Both the position numbers and the translations under genes were made by a program. Shown piece by piece: positions 46,650-58,071 of a stretch of DNA of 64,000 nucleotides. The DNA comes from Edolisoma coerulescens (taxonomy: Eukaryota > Chordata > Aves > Passeriformes > Campephagidae): positions 466,901 to 530,900 of the forward strand of contig VWZW01002467.1 of the NCBI GenBank assembly GCA_013397115.1, written 5' to 3'. Under the pieces are notes generated by a model that was given only the letters and a program-made list of their open reading frames with translations, was not told where the DNA came from and did not search any database. How positions within the stretch are numbered: the first letter of the stretch is position 1; the number at the start of each line of letters is the position of its first letter.

Positions 46650-47568
46650 TAGTGAGGAGATGGTAACAGACTTTTAAAACCCGAACTTTCCCTTCACCAG
46701 ATGAGGTTGGTGTTTGATAGTCCTTGTTACACTCACTTTGTATTTCTAGACAAAATCTTTTTGCATTCTTTATTTCCCTCTCTAGAAGACATCTGTGTAC
46801 ATCTTTGCGATGTTGAAAGGGGGGATTTGACCTACTGCAACATTTCTATTTTGACTTACTGCACCTTTAAAGCCTGGATGCACGTTGTGTGCTCTGCCAG
46901 AAGCTGCCACGGAGGCAAGGCCGGGTCCGCTGTTGCAAGCACTGGATTGGGTCCTTGGAGGAGCATGGTCCTGGACTCACTGCCTTGAAAATGGAAGAGA
47001 ATGTGTCTGAGCTCATGTTGCTAAAACATTTGGGTTTGTATTGAGCAGTGACTAAAGCTGATAAGGTTCCTGGCTGGGAGAATGGCCTTAACCTAAAAGA
47101 CACAGTTCCTGGGAGCAGTGATGAGCTCATTAGCTAAAACCCCAGTTTGGCCTTGGCTGACTGGCTCACACTGCTCGGTCTTCGTGGCCCACGCAGACCT
47201 GCCTTGGTCGTGCTTTGCAAACTGACCCTGTGATCACTCCCAGCTGCCAGGACCTGCTCCCTGTTGTTCAGGTAAGCAGGTTCAGCCCACGGCCAGGGCC
47301 CTGCTCATGCTGGCAGCTCCTGCTCCCTGTGCTGGGCAGAGCCATGGATTCACATCCCATGGAGAGCAGATGGCAGTGCCCAGCCTCCTCCAGATCACTC
47401 ACTGCACACTTCCTCCTCCTCGCCCCTGCTCTGCAGAGCTTTCTGGGGGGAGTCTCCATGGGGTCCTGCAGACACAAACCTGGCGCTTGTCTCTGTGAGC
47501 AGGATCAGGTGAAGGAGCTGGAATTGCTGGGGGGCTCTGAGTCGCTGCTGCAGCCCCTGCTGGGGTGT

Positions 47569-47830
47569 GGAGCCCTGCTCNTGCTCCCAGCCCTGCTCCC
47601 GGCCCGGCCCTGCTCCGAGCCCTGCTCCGAGCCCTGCTCCGAGCTCTGCTCCGAGCTCTGCTCCGAGCTCTGCTCCCGGCCCTGCTCCCGGCCCTGCTCC
47701 GGGCCCTGCTCTCAGCCCAGCCCTGCTCCCAGCCCTGCTCCCGGCCCGGCCCTGCTCCGAGCCCTGCTCCGAGCTCTGCTCCCGGCCCTGCTCCGAGCTC
47801 TGCTCCCGGCCCTGCTCCGGTCCGAGCTCA
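47569..47830 (+). repeat. C-rich minisatellite in SGSM2 3' UTR
   Basis: About 20 copies of a 10-12 bp unit, GCYCTGCTCC with GA, CG or GG spacers. A block of about 46 bases recurs exactly about 142 bases later, which indicates a higher-order duplication. It lacks stop codons in several frames, which creates long false open frames on both strands. One base (47581) is N. Confidence 0.9.
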
Positions 47831-48204
47831 TCCCCAGTCCTCGCAGTGTCCAACCTCCACAGCCCCATGGCTGCTCCGCAGTCCCAGAAATGCTCCAGGT
47901 GTGTCTGTCTGTTCACTTGAAAACTGAAAAAGTATTTTTTAAAAGAATGAGAAGAGTGAGAAAAACCTCCAACTCCCAGAGCCCGGGGAGTGATGGATGT
48001 ACAGATAATACTGCACTATTTTCCTTTGGTATGTTGGGAATGTTCTGTACAGCTGTTTCACACAAACCCAGTCTGTGAACTTTGCTGTATTTGTTAGAAC
48101 ATTCTGTCTGATTGGATTTTATCAATGTTGTGTATTATTTATTTTTGTTGGGAGCAGACTATTCTCTTTATTGCTCAATTATTTATGTTTAAATGTAACT
48201 TATG

Positions 48205-48210
48205 AATAAA
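48205..48210 (+). terminator. SGSM2: distal poly(A) signal AATAAA of SGSM2
   Basis: A canonical hexamer in an AT-rich context 1.67 kb after the stop, followed by TTATTGTC; the probable main 3' end of the long message. Confidence 0.6.
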
Positions 48211-48230
48211 TACTTATTGTCAAGGCATCC

Positions 48231-49845
48231 CGTGGAGCTCTTTGGGAGCGATTTCTTTCCCCCCAAGGTGATTCCAGCAACAGAACAGGGATGAGGCTGT
48301 CTGGGAGGATAGGGCAAGATGTAATTAATGTTTCTCTGATGAGCTGCATGGGCTGTAGTGCTAAAGGCAGTAAGTAGGTCATCATCAAGTAGACTCCTGA
48401 GGTCCCATAGATGACTTTAAGAGCAGCTTTAATGTACCCACTGGCTGAGCCTGAGCCAGCCCAGCCCAGGAACAGAAATAGGCTTATGACAAGTGTTAAA
48501 AAGTAAAAGTTTCATCCTGAAATTTTAGGCCTGATTGTGCTGCAGCTGCATTGAATCCAGCTGAGCTGCTGGTCTTCAGGAGAGGTCCTCCTCCACCACT
48601 CCCAGTCCCTGTTCAAACCCCTTAAACTCCTCTGGCTACGTCTCCTGGGCAGCAGGGATGGTCCCTCCCCAGTCTCACCTGGCTGCTTGGCTGCTACTGG
48701 CAGTTTTTGCAGCAGTGTTCCAGGTTTTTAGGCTAAATAGGTCTAGCCTGGAGATGAGTCCCTGGGGAGTTATGGAGCATTTTCCCATTCCACTGTAAAA
48801 GGGCCCAACAAAGGCCTCTGTGTGTGTGCAGCCCTCCCTCAGCCACTGCTTGTTACAGCTGCTAATCAGGTATTTATCCCTATCAACAAGGATCAGCCCT
48901 TCATGAAGTGCATCCAAAGACACGTTGGCCTAAATAAACTCCCAGTGTCCTTGTGTCCTCTGTGTCCACCTGTCTGCACGGTGGGACTGGGGCGGGCAGA
49001 GCACCTGAGCACTGCAGCTGGGGTTACAGCTGGCTCTTGTCCCTCTGTCCTTCCCACACCTCCCCCACCAGGCCCTTGGTGGAGTCTCAGTAATTTTTAA
49101 CACAGTTATTTAGACCTGTGGTGCTCCCCCTGAGCCCACCCGGTGGTCCAGCCCCACCCCTGACCTGCTGCCCCCAACGCCCCCATGGGGTTTGACTTGC
49201 CCTGTGCTGGACGCCCATCCACGTCCACCACGTCCACCACGTCCACCACGTCCACATCCCGGAGATCAGGAGAACCTGGGACTCCAACATCTGCAGGAGA
49301 GAGAGCAGTTACACACGGGGCAGGTCTGGCCGGGCTGTCCAGCCCATCCCTCCTCACCCTGCACAGCCCCACCCCACGGCACAGGAGGGACACCCTGACA
49401 GGGCCCGACTGCCTACGGGGGTGGGAGAGTCCCAGCAGGGAGGGTCCCGGGCACGACGCTGCTCTGCTCGGCCTCAGTGGGGCTGGCGGGACCCCTCTGC
49501 CCTGGGATGGGCTCCAGCCCAAGTCCTCTCGGCCCAGCAGCAGAAGGGCACAGGACAGGGCCCTGTTTTCCAAGTTCTCACAGATTCCTGAAGCTGCAGA
49601 GGCTTTGCTTTCCCCCTGCACGGCGTTGCCAGATCCAGACACACACGGCCCTCGAGAAGCTCAGTGCCTGGTCTGGGTGAGCTCCAGCCCCGCGGATCCG
49701 CGACACGCACCTGGAGCGGCTGCGATGGCTCCGGAGGGAGGGAAGGCATTGCTCTCAGAACTGGGAAATCACAAACAAAGTGAGGGATCTGCATGCAAAG
49801 CACAGGGAGGAAAATGCAGAAACCTGTTTCCGATTTCAGTGCATG
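48231..49845. other. intergenic DNA between convergent SGSM2 and MNT
   Basis: No gene seen. The only structure noted is a 9-bp tandem repeat at 49221-49256 within a GC-rich stretch (49100-49740). Confidence 0.6.
49221..49256. repeat. 9-bp tandem repeat (ACGTCCACC)4
   Basis: Four head-to-tail copies, the last with one change. Confidence 0.9.
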
Positions 49846-49868
49846 TTTATTTCAGTTTTATATTTATT
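49846..49868 (-). terminator. MNT: candidate distal poly(A) signals of MNT
   Basis: Two AATAAA hexamers on the minus strand (at 49868-49863 and 49851-49846). If used, the MNT 3' UTR would be nearly 6 kb. The region between here and 52.8 kb has no coding sequence, so this is possible but unproven. Confidence 0.35.
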
Positions 49869-52837
49869 TCAGGCAAGTGCTTATTACATGGATATCATTC
49901 ATGTTGGATACCTAAATTCTGGAGCATGAAGAGCCAGTATTGTACAGCTGAATAGTAAAAATACAATATGTACAAAATTAGTTGATTTTTCACATAGCAG
50001 ATGTATCCAAACACATAAAAATCTTTACAGTCTAGTTTGTCAATATTCAGTATTTCAGGAAATTGGTAACACAGTGACACGTCCTCACTGTAAACACAGA
50101 CTGCACCTGCCCAGGTGAGCGCGATGCGGGGGCTCCTGTGAGGTGCAGGGGAGGGACGGGGGCTCCGGGCCAGCGATGGCAGCAACTGGGCTCACAATCA
50201 GCAGCTCCAGTGACACATTCCTAACGCGGGGAGCACAGCGAGATAAAATAAATAAATAAATGCTTTAGGCAGGAGGGAGGGAGGTCACATGCAGTGACAG
50301 AGCAGGGGGTCCTCACTCCCACCGCAGCTCCTCACCCAGCGATGCCCAGGCTGGGGCCTGACCAGAAGCCAATAAATCATTGGGTGGTTGCAGTCAGTCC
50401 CTGATTTCTCGCTCTGTCAAGCCCCACCACACTTTTGGCTCAGTTGTTAAGGCGTATCCATAAGGCATTGGCACCGGGATCCTGCTGGCAGCGCGCGGCC
50501 CCAGCGCGGGCTCCGGCCGGAGCGTTCCCGATGGCCGGCACAGGGCAGCACCGCAGCCAGCGCGGGCGCCTGTGCCGGCCACAGCAACACAATCTCGGGG
50601 AGGACGTGCCTGCCAGCCAGCCAGGGAGAATCTCACAACAGAGACGGGCTGGGAGTTTGGGGCATTCCCCTGGTGAGCTGTGGTGGCTCCTGCACCAGCG
50701 CTCCCTCACACTCAAATTCCTATTCACAGCACAAGGAACGGGGTGAATCAATGGGCCTCATCCAGAGCTAGAGCAGAACCAGCCATGCCGTCCTGATGAG
50801 GAGCACAGTGACATCCCACGGCCCATTGCCACCGAGCCCAGCCCAGCACAGCCCCGTGCCCACACCGACGGCGCAGGGATGGAGGCGAGCAGGGCCGTCC
50901 TTCGCTGCCCCGCAGCCCCAGGCAAGGAGCGCGCCAGCCTGGGAACGGCCAAACACAACCTTTGCCAAGACTGCGCCCAGCCACGCTGGGCTCGGGCTGG
51001 TACTTTAATAGTTCAAGTTTGGATTATCAAGTTCTGTATAACAGGGACAGAAAGAAGCCGTGACTGATTCTATCCACAGCCTATTTTCCTTAACACTAAA
51101 CATCCGCTTCTAACAACTGATGTTTCACTCAGGGAGGAAATAACCTAAAGATAGTGTTACAATCCATTCTAATCTGTCCCAAATGACAACAAAGGATGGA
51201 AAACAGGCCGTAAGTATGAGGGTTTTCCTCTCCTCACCCCCATAGCTTTTAGAATCAAAATAAGCTTGAAATGAACAACTGTTCAGAAAAAAACATGCCA
51301 AGTCTCAGAGGAGCTTCACCTGCGAGTGCTCAGAGCTGCCCACCCCCACGGCCGCTCCAAGAGCCCTGCGGCAGTCACATATCTAACTGAGCTAATTAAG
51401 CAAGTGCCTGAACACTGAGACAGGACAAGCCAAAGTCCTGCTCAGGTAAGCAGAGGTCAATTGCTTCATATGGCCAAGGCTGCTCACCCCGCTGGGGACA
51501 TTTGATACCCATCACAGAAAGCAAAGGGGCCAAACAAGCACCGACCACATCATCACATGGGGCAAAGGACATCTTCCCTCTGACCTCTGGCACACAGGGG
51601 GTCTCCCAGAGCCCCTTGTACCCACCCAAACTGGAACAGTTCTCACTTTTTTTTCTTTAAATGCAAGAAACGCCCTCAGGCTGCAAACCAGTCCAAAGAG
51701 ACACAGGCTACATACAAAAACCAGACACAATAAGCCTTGCATTGCATGTCTACAGGAATCTACCAGGCGTGCGCACGGACAACCACACCGACACCGACAC
51801 AGCAGCGACACCTCACCTCCACCTAAACCACCCAAAGGCATTTTTTTTGTTTCTTTTGTTCTTTTGTTACAGAAGGCCACTTTGAAATAAAACAAAGAAA
51901 AAAAAGACAAGGAGCCCAACGGCAGCGGCAGCAGCCAGCTCAGCGGGACGATGAATGCTCCGGACACGCCGCGGGCACCTGGAGAGCAGAGGCCTCTGCC
52001 AAGGGCCATCCCCTTTGTCCAGCTCTGCTCAAGAAACCAAAACCCAGCCGTGCCGGTGGCCAGGGGCCCAGTGGTGACACTGGAGCTCCTCTGGCCTTCG
52101 ACACCCAGCACTCAGCCCTCGCACAGACGGACAGACGGGCACACACACACGTGCAGAAAAACCCCGACGGCAGCAGTTTGACTCCAGCCCTTATTTCCCC
52201 ATGTGAGCTGTGGGTCACCAGCTGCCCCCACCGTGCCCCCAGGGACACGCGACCGCTGCCTCTCAGATCCCACTCAAGCAACTGCAGAGAACACGGGAAA
52301 TCAGATCACTTCCCTTCCTAAGATTAACTACGCAGATCTGGCTAATTTTTACTGGTGAGGTCAGGAATACATTCCTGTATCTAAAGTGTCAGCGTTAAGA
52401 GCTCTTTTCAGGATCATTCTAAAGTAGCAGTTTGGGTTCTTTGCCCTCTGCCTGCACTTCCCTGGCAGGCGAGCTGGCAGCCGGGGCTCAGCCCAGCCGG
52501 GGCAGCACGAGGCTCCCCACGGCACCGCTGGGTTCTGTGCCCACAGATCTGCTCGGCTCCCAGCGCCCCCGGCCGTGCTGGCCGAGCTCCAAGCACAGGT
52601 CCAGCTCCCGAGCACGATCTGGCTCTCGGCAGCGGGACATGGAGCGCGTGGGCCGCAAGGGCACCTGCCCTCAGCAGAACCAGCTCCAGTGACAAACAGG
52701 CTCCGAGCCAGGTGTGACAGGACAGAAAACCCTCTCAAACTACTATGTAGAAACTCCATTTTCTATTGTTTCTCTGGTATGGTTACCAATAACTAATATT
52801 ATTCAACAACAGAAGAGAGTTCTTGTAAACTTCAATA

Positions 52838-52843
52838 TTTATT
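52838..52843 (-). terminator. MNT: probable main poly(A) signal of MNT
   Basis: AATAAA on the minus strand, 2.96 kb after the MNT stop. It is followed about 28 bases later by TGTTGTTG, a good downstream GU-rich element. Confidence 0.6.
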
Positions 52844-55355
52844 GATTTTTTGGGGGACAAATTAGATCTTATGAATCCCCAAGTGTACATATATATTTAT
52901 ATATAGCTTTCTCCATAGGGAAAACATATATCAAAGGAGGAGAGACATTCCTAAAGTGCCCCTTGTCATACAGTACTGAACGGGATTTCTAAGAGCATCA
53001 GTGTAAATCCAACGTTTTTGAGCAGGAATAACAGAGGTGGAGGAGAAGGAAGGGCTGTGGCTGCTCTTCTTCCCACAGAATAGAGAGAAGCTTGCTGACT
53101 TTAAAACACAAAAACCCCAAAGAAATGCTTCTGGCAGCCCTGAAAAAGGCAGATGAGAACAGGGGTACACAAGACATCTGGAGCAGCTCACGGGGCTGGC
53201 CAAGGGGGACGTTCCTAATGGGAGGCCAACACCCACGAAGGGGATCGGACACACAGCATGGCACAACTCCAAGGGGAAAGAAAAACTGGCCAAGACACAG
53301 GACTGGGCAAGGCAGGGCCACTTTTCGCTCTAAACCGTAAGGGAGTAGCAGATGAGGTCAGCAGCAGCCCTGTCCATACAGCACAGGCCATTCAACAACC
53401 CTTCAGAAAGCTCATCTCCTGCACTGAGCCCATTCTCAGCCTGGCTCCCTCTCCTTCACTGAGGAGATTTTGTTATTTTGTGAGTTGGAACAATAAAAAA
53501 AGGCAGAAAAACACGTCCTCCCCTTCCTGACGCCGCTGCAGAAGGCAAAGCCACACAGTCCCTCCTGAGAAGGGGTGACCCTGTTGCACACACGCCAACC
53601 CTATCTCAAATACTGGCACACAACGGCCTCCTTGGGAAAGCACCTGCAGGGACAAAGGACAACCAAGTCCTGGCAGTTCCGGGAATCCCCCGGTGTTACT
53701 GGTGCACAAACCATCTGCTTAAATGGGGTTTTAGGATAAGCAATCCGTCAAGGTTTGTCCATTCTGCAGGAGCTGTGCTGGTAGCACAGCCAAGAGCTTC
53801 CCAAACTCAAGAATGCATAAAAGAAAAATAAAATAAGTGGTAACTGGGGCTTTAAAAACAGACTTTACACAATTCCCAGTGACACCTGCTCAGAAGGCAC
53901 AATCACCCCTGACTTCTGCAGTCATTTCTCCTGCCTCCAGACCAGTTTTAACTGGGGACAGTATGGAACACCCCTGACACTGTTCACAACAGTCCTCAAC
54001 AGGCTGAAGTCCTGCTAGAGCCAACAGGTCTTTCGGGCAGAGCATGGGTGCTGCAGGATCTCCTGCAGGAGACCTCGCCCCGTGCTGGACGCAGCCGGGC
54101 AGCGAGCGAGGAGCGACGGCTCAGCTGCCCCGACCTCCTCCTCTGCCAGAGCTCCTGGGCACGTGCTGGGACCATCCTCCCATCCCACCCGAGGAGAACA
54201 GCTGCTGGCTACAGCAGCATTTTACCTGCAGTAAGGACTGTGGAACACTTGTTTTAAAAAGAGAGGAAGACAGAATGGAGATCATTCACAGCAGTGACTA
54301 CACACACAGTGCAAGGACCAGAACACTCAGCCAGCAGCACAACACGTCCTAAGCAGCCTCCCGGGCAGGTACCAGCAGAGCCAAACAGCATTCCTCCTCT
54401 CCTGGCTCTCTGGGATTTGCCACCGACCTCAGACAGGTCTGCCCCAACCACCGGGAAGGGGGAACGGGAGGGTCCTGAGGGATGAGGGTTCTTTGGTGCA
54501 CGTCTCACTGTCAGACACGAGCTCTCACACTGATCTCCTGCAGCAAACCCTTATCCTGCATAAGGGGAGATTGCTTCTGTCAAAGGGAACAAAGCTGTTC
54601 GAACTGCCTGCGCTCTGGAAGGGAGCCACATCCCCATTTATCCCTTCCGAACCGGCCGGCTCCCACACCAAAGCGTGGTCAGGACAGAACAAACTAACCA
54701 ACATTAACCCATGCAGCAAATCTACCTCATTTCTCTTGGTCTTCTTGTCTCAGGTTCCGTCCACCAGGCCACAGAAACGCCCTGCAAGCTGCCAGCACAA
54801 AGTATGTGCCTCTGCCAAACAACAAACCCGAGAAACCTGGGGGGGCTTGGACCGGTAGGAGGGACCCTGACCGGGGCCATGCCATGCACAGAGATCTGCA
54901 AAATCAATTATTGCGTCAGCAAACCAAGCCAGACAAAATACAAATTCCCCCAAAAACATCCAAACAAAGCACTGTCAACCATTAAAATAATAAAAAACAG
55001 TATTTTTTTGACATAGCTATAAAAATCAAGTCATTTATAAAATGGCAACAAATCAAGTCTGGTTGTGTATTCTTTTTCCTTTTATTAGACAGGACAGAGA
55101 ATTTCCTTAAAATGCCGTAACAAGCCACAGTGATTTTAGATGGTTTTTGAAATGTAATATATCGATGGGAAATACCTTTAACATGGTTTGACTCGTGGTT
55201 TGTTGTTGGGGTTTTTTTGTCACTGTACTCTGGTCCACCAAACCATCTATCTTATAGTTTCTTGTTTAGAGAGGACACTCTGTCTTCTTCCTCCAAAAAT
55301 GAATTTTGTCTCATAATCCTGCAAAATAATCAACCTTACAAAAGGCCTTCAAATG

Positions 55356-55420
55356 TTATATTTATATATATATGTATATACATATATATACACACACATA
55401 CACACATATATATAAATATA
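55356..55420. repeat. compound TA/CA microsatellite in MNT 3' UTR
   Basis: Alternating TA runs with GTATATAC and ACACACA insertions. On the message strand it reads as TG and TA repeats. Confidence 0.9.
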
Positions 55421-55802
55421 GACTTCTATGATTTTTTTTCCCATTCTACGCAATGTCTCGATAAAGAGATCAGCAATTTTTATTCTACAAAGAAGCAACA
55501 CATAAGAGGGCAAAATTAAAGTCTTAAGAACATCATATCCATAGTTCACTCATTACACATAAAAGGAAAAAAAATCACCATGAACAACTGTCTTTGAAGT
55601 TTCTCAGATTAGCAACTCGGAGCGCGGAGCGGCCCCGTCCCGGCGCCGGCGGCAGGCTGGGCGCTGGGCGGCTCGGGACAGCCCGGCCCGGCCACTCGGG
55701 GCATTCCTGCGCCTCCCTCGCGCCGAGTCGGACGTGGTTGGAATGTACGGAGTTTCCTTAGGAAAGGTTCCCAACAAAGACCTCGCCGTCGGACCGTCCC
55801 CT

Positions 55803-56368
55803 CTAGGCCAGCTTCAGCGTGCTCACCGGGAACGACGGCATGGTCACCATAGTCACCGGGTTTAGGACCGTCTGCCCGACCAACTGCGGGTGATGGACAA
55901 CTTGGGTTCCTACGGCCGGCTTGGCCATCACGGCCGGCTGGCCCAGGCCCGTGGTGCCGTTCACTTGCTGGTGCGAGATGGTGTGAGCGATGTGGCTCAC
56001 GACGGGCTGGCTGACGGCCACGGGCTGGGGGTAGATGGGCAGCTGCGGGCCCAGGTGGGCCATGTGGTTGATGGTGGCCGGGTGCACAGTGATGTGGCCG
56101 ATGGGCTGAGCAGCAGTGGTGAGTTGCACGGGGCTGGATGTGGAAGGTGCAATGTGAGCAATGTGCTTGGTCTGTGGACCCTGAATGACGTGGTTGACAG
56201 TCTGGATGACCGAGGCGTGGGTGGTGGCGGTGTGGGCGATAACAGTCGATTGCACGGTCGAGGCCGCCACGANTTTCAGCAGCTCTGGGTGCTGGCGCTG
56301 GGTGAGTTTTGGTAATGAGTTCACTGGCCTGTCATCTTCCATATCTTCATCCATGTTGTCTTCACCCT
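55803..56368 (-). CDS. MNT: MNT last coding exon
   Basis: The minus-strand acceptor GTGTTTTCCAG is just above 56368, phase 1 entry (AG completes Glu). It encodes 188 codons including the stop. It contains an ambiguous base at 56273, read as X in PELLKX. Confidence 0.95.
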
Positions 56369-58071
56369 CTGGAAAACACGAAAGGAAGAAACTCCCATAA
56401 AAAAGCAAGCAGAGCATGAACTGGACCAACGAGCCTCCCCAAAAAGGCAGCACCAGCAGAAGAGATGAGCAGGAGGCATCACTGAGCTACAGGCTGGTGG
56501 CACAATGGCACGGCACAGCCCTCTCCTCGCTGCCTGTGGGCCAAGGGCCCGGAGCCAGGCAGGTGTGACAGCTCCGAGACCCAGCTAGAGCAGGGTGCTC
56601 CCAACAGGCTGAGGTCTCACTGGGCAGGCGAGGGGAGCACCATGAGCAGAGGCCAAGAGAAAGCACCTGGCTGAGCTCTGTCTAGGCTAAAGCAGGCTCC
56701 TTCTGGGAAGAGGAACAGGGTGTCTTTTCCTGGCCAGTTGTTCCACCGATCGGCACCACCCCTTCTGCTCCCAGAGCAGGAAGGAAACAGCCATGGAGAA
56801 ACATGGCAGCAAGTCTCTCGTCTGGTTCTGGAAAATGGACTCTTGTCCAGCCCAGGAACTAAGGAAGCAAAGCAGGAACATACCGGCCCTGAGATCAGGA
56901 AGACACGCCTGGCACCCTGCACTGCCTGCTCTGGTGCCAGCCATGCAGCAAAGGATAAAAATCTCAGAAGGTACAGAAGCAGCAGAACGCCAGGGAAGGC
57001 ACTTCTCCTTCATGAGCTCTGGTTAGCAGCAGCTTGATGCGGTCGCTTTCGGCAGAGGCCACTGCAGAGGGAACAGCTGGCACTTCTAAGGACAAAGCTC
57101 TGTTACTCCCAACTTCCATCAGCCTACACCTGGAGCCTGCTCCTACCAGCAGAGCGATGAGCCTGAACGAGCTCAGGTTTTCCCAGAACCTGAGGCAGCG
57201 TCTGCCTGGCGTGCCAAGAGCAAATGCTGCCTTGGAGGAACTGCTGTGAGCGGTTATGCACTGCTACAGCCTCCGTGTCTCTGGAAAGCTCTACATCCAC
57301 AGACTGCCTACTCTTCCTGCTGCAGATCCTGGTGTGGAGGGAAGCATGCACTCTCCTATCTCACAGAAACTTCTCACTGGGAACCGCACGTCAGATATCC
57401 ATTAGTGTCATTTCATCTTCACTGTGAATCCTTCTCACGCAATGTGAAGGCTCATTAAGTTGTTTAAATGCTCTGGTGATCCTCCCTGTACCAAATCCTA
57501 CTTCCATATGTGCTGAACACCCTCCCACATCCACACAAATACACCAGGATGCCCATTTCTAACGAGCAGGGCTGCAGAGCTGTGCAAGAAGAAAGCTAAG
57601 TTTCGAAAGCAGGGTTTTATCTCCACAATGAGGTCGGATGTGCAAACCTGCCCTTTTTTCCTACCTGACACTGATGCACAAGTTTCAGTTTGCTTCACAT
57701 GAGCAGAGCAGTGTGTTATTAACAACATCAATCATTACAAACACTCCAAAACCTTTTACTTTATTCCAAATGCAAAGAAACCCTGACACTGCTAAATGAA
57801 GATCCCCACCACCCCAATGTAACTGTGTCAATGACCTTCCGTGATGATAATGAGGAAAAAGAGAAAAATTATGGGTACCTGATGCTGTCGAGGTAGATGC
57901 CTGGTCATCCTCTGGCTGAACTGTCTGGCGAATAATTCTGTCAATCTCCAAGACATCCATCCACTGGCTCAACTCGTTCTTCAGCTCTGCCAGCCGCTGC
58001 TGGGTAGCGATCTTCTCTCTCGCCAGCCGCTCCATCTCGTGTTCATATTCTTTTTCCTTCCTCTTTAAAGT
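55803..58071 (-). CDS. MNT: MNT, MAX-binding bHLH-zipper repressor, C-terminal part only
   Basis: Two exons (58071-57879 and 56368-55803, minus strand) join in frame to give the last 252 residues. The first carries the leucine zipper and its extension (TLKRKEKEYEHEMERLAREK, then LAELKNELSQWMDVLEIDRI and PEDDQASTSTAS). The second carries the acidic EGEDNMDEDMEDD, a linker, and the conserved His/Gln/Val-rich tail ending TMVTMPSFPVSTLKLA, then TAG. MNT pairs with MAX at E-boxes and recruits SIN3 to oppose MYC; the SIN3-interaction, proline-rich and basic-HLH parts are encoded upstream and are not in the window. The linker after PELLK is much shorter than the Pro/His/Gln-rich segment I recall in human MNT, and one base there is N. 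Confidence 0.96.
57879..58071 (-). CDS. MNT: MNT leucine-zipper exon
   Basis: Acceptor TCTGACTTTAG above 58071 and donor TCAG|GTACCC below 57879. It encodes 64 codons plus one base. It is the second-last coding exon. Confidence 0.96.

Larger units (their letters stand above)
46541..48230 (+). other. SGSM2: SGSM2 3' UTR
   Basis: About 1.7 kb after the stop, with AATAAA at 46644 and again at 48205. The last 150 bases are AT-rich as at a typical message end. The middle holds a C-rich minisatellite. Confidence 0.65.
49869..55802 (-). other. MNT: MNT 3' UTR and possible extended 3' UTR
   Basis: No coding sequence is recognised. The stretch 55619-55712 just after the stop is extremely GC-rich. 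54950-55600 is AT-rich with a TA/CA microsatellite. A CpG-rich patch lies at about 50470-50600. The proximal end near 52.82 kb gives a 3.0 kb 3' UTR, similar to the mammalian message from memory. Confidence 0.55.

Noticed and set aside
47215..48078. 287-codon open frame on + and 173-codon frame on - (47395-47916)
   Set aside because: Both run through the stop-free C-rich minisatellite in the SGSM2 3' UTR and have no similarity outside the repeat.
50244..50376. Plus-strand AATAAA cluster (50244-50262 and 50371)
   Set aside because: No plus-strand gene ends nearby; SGSM2 already has a good signal at 48205, so these are most likely chance AT-rich hexamers.
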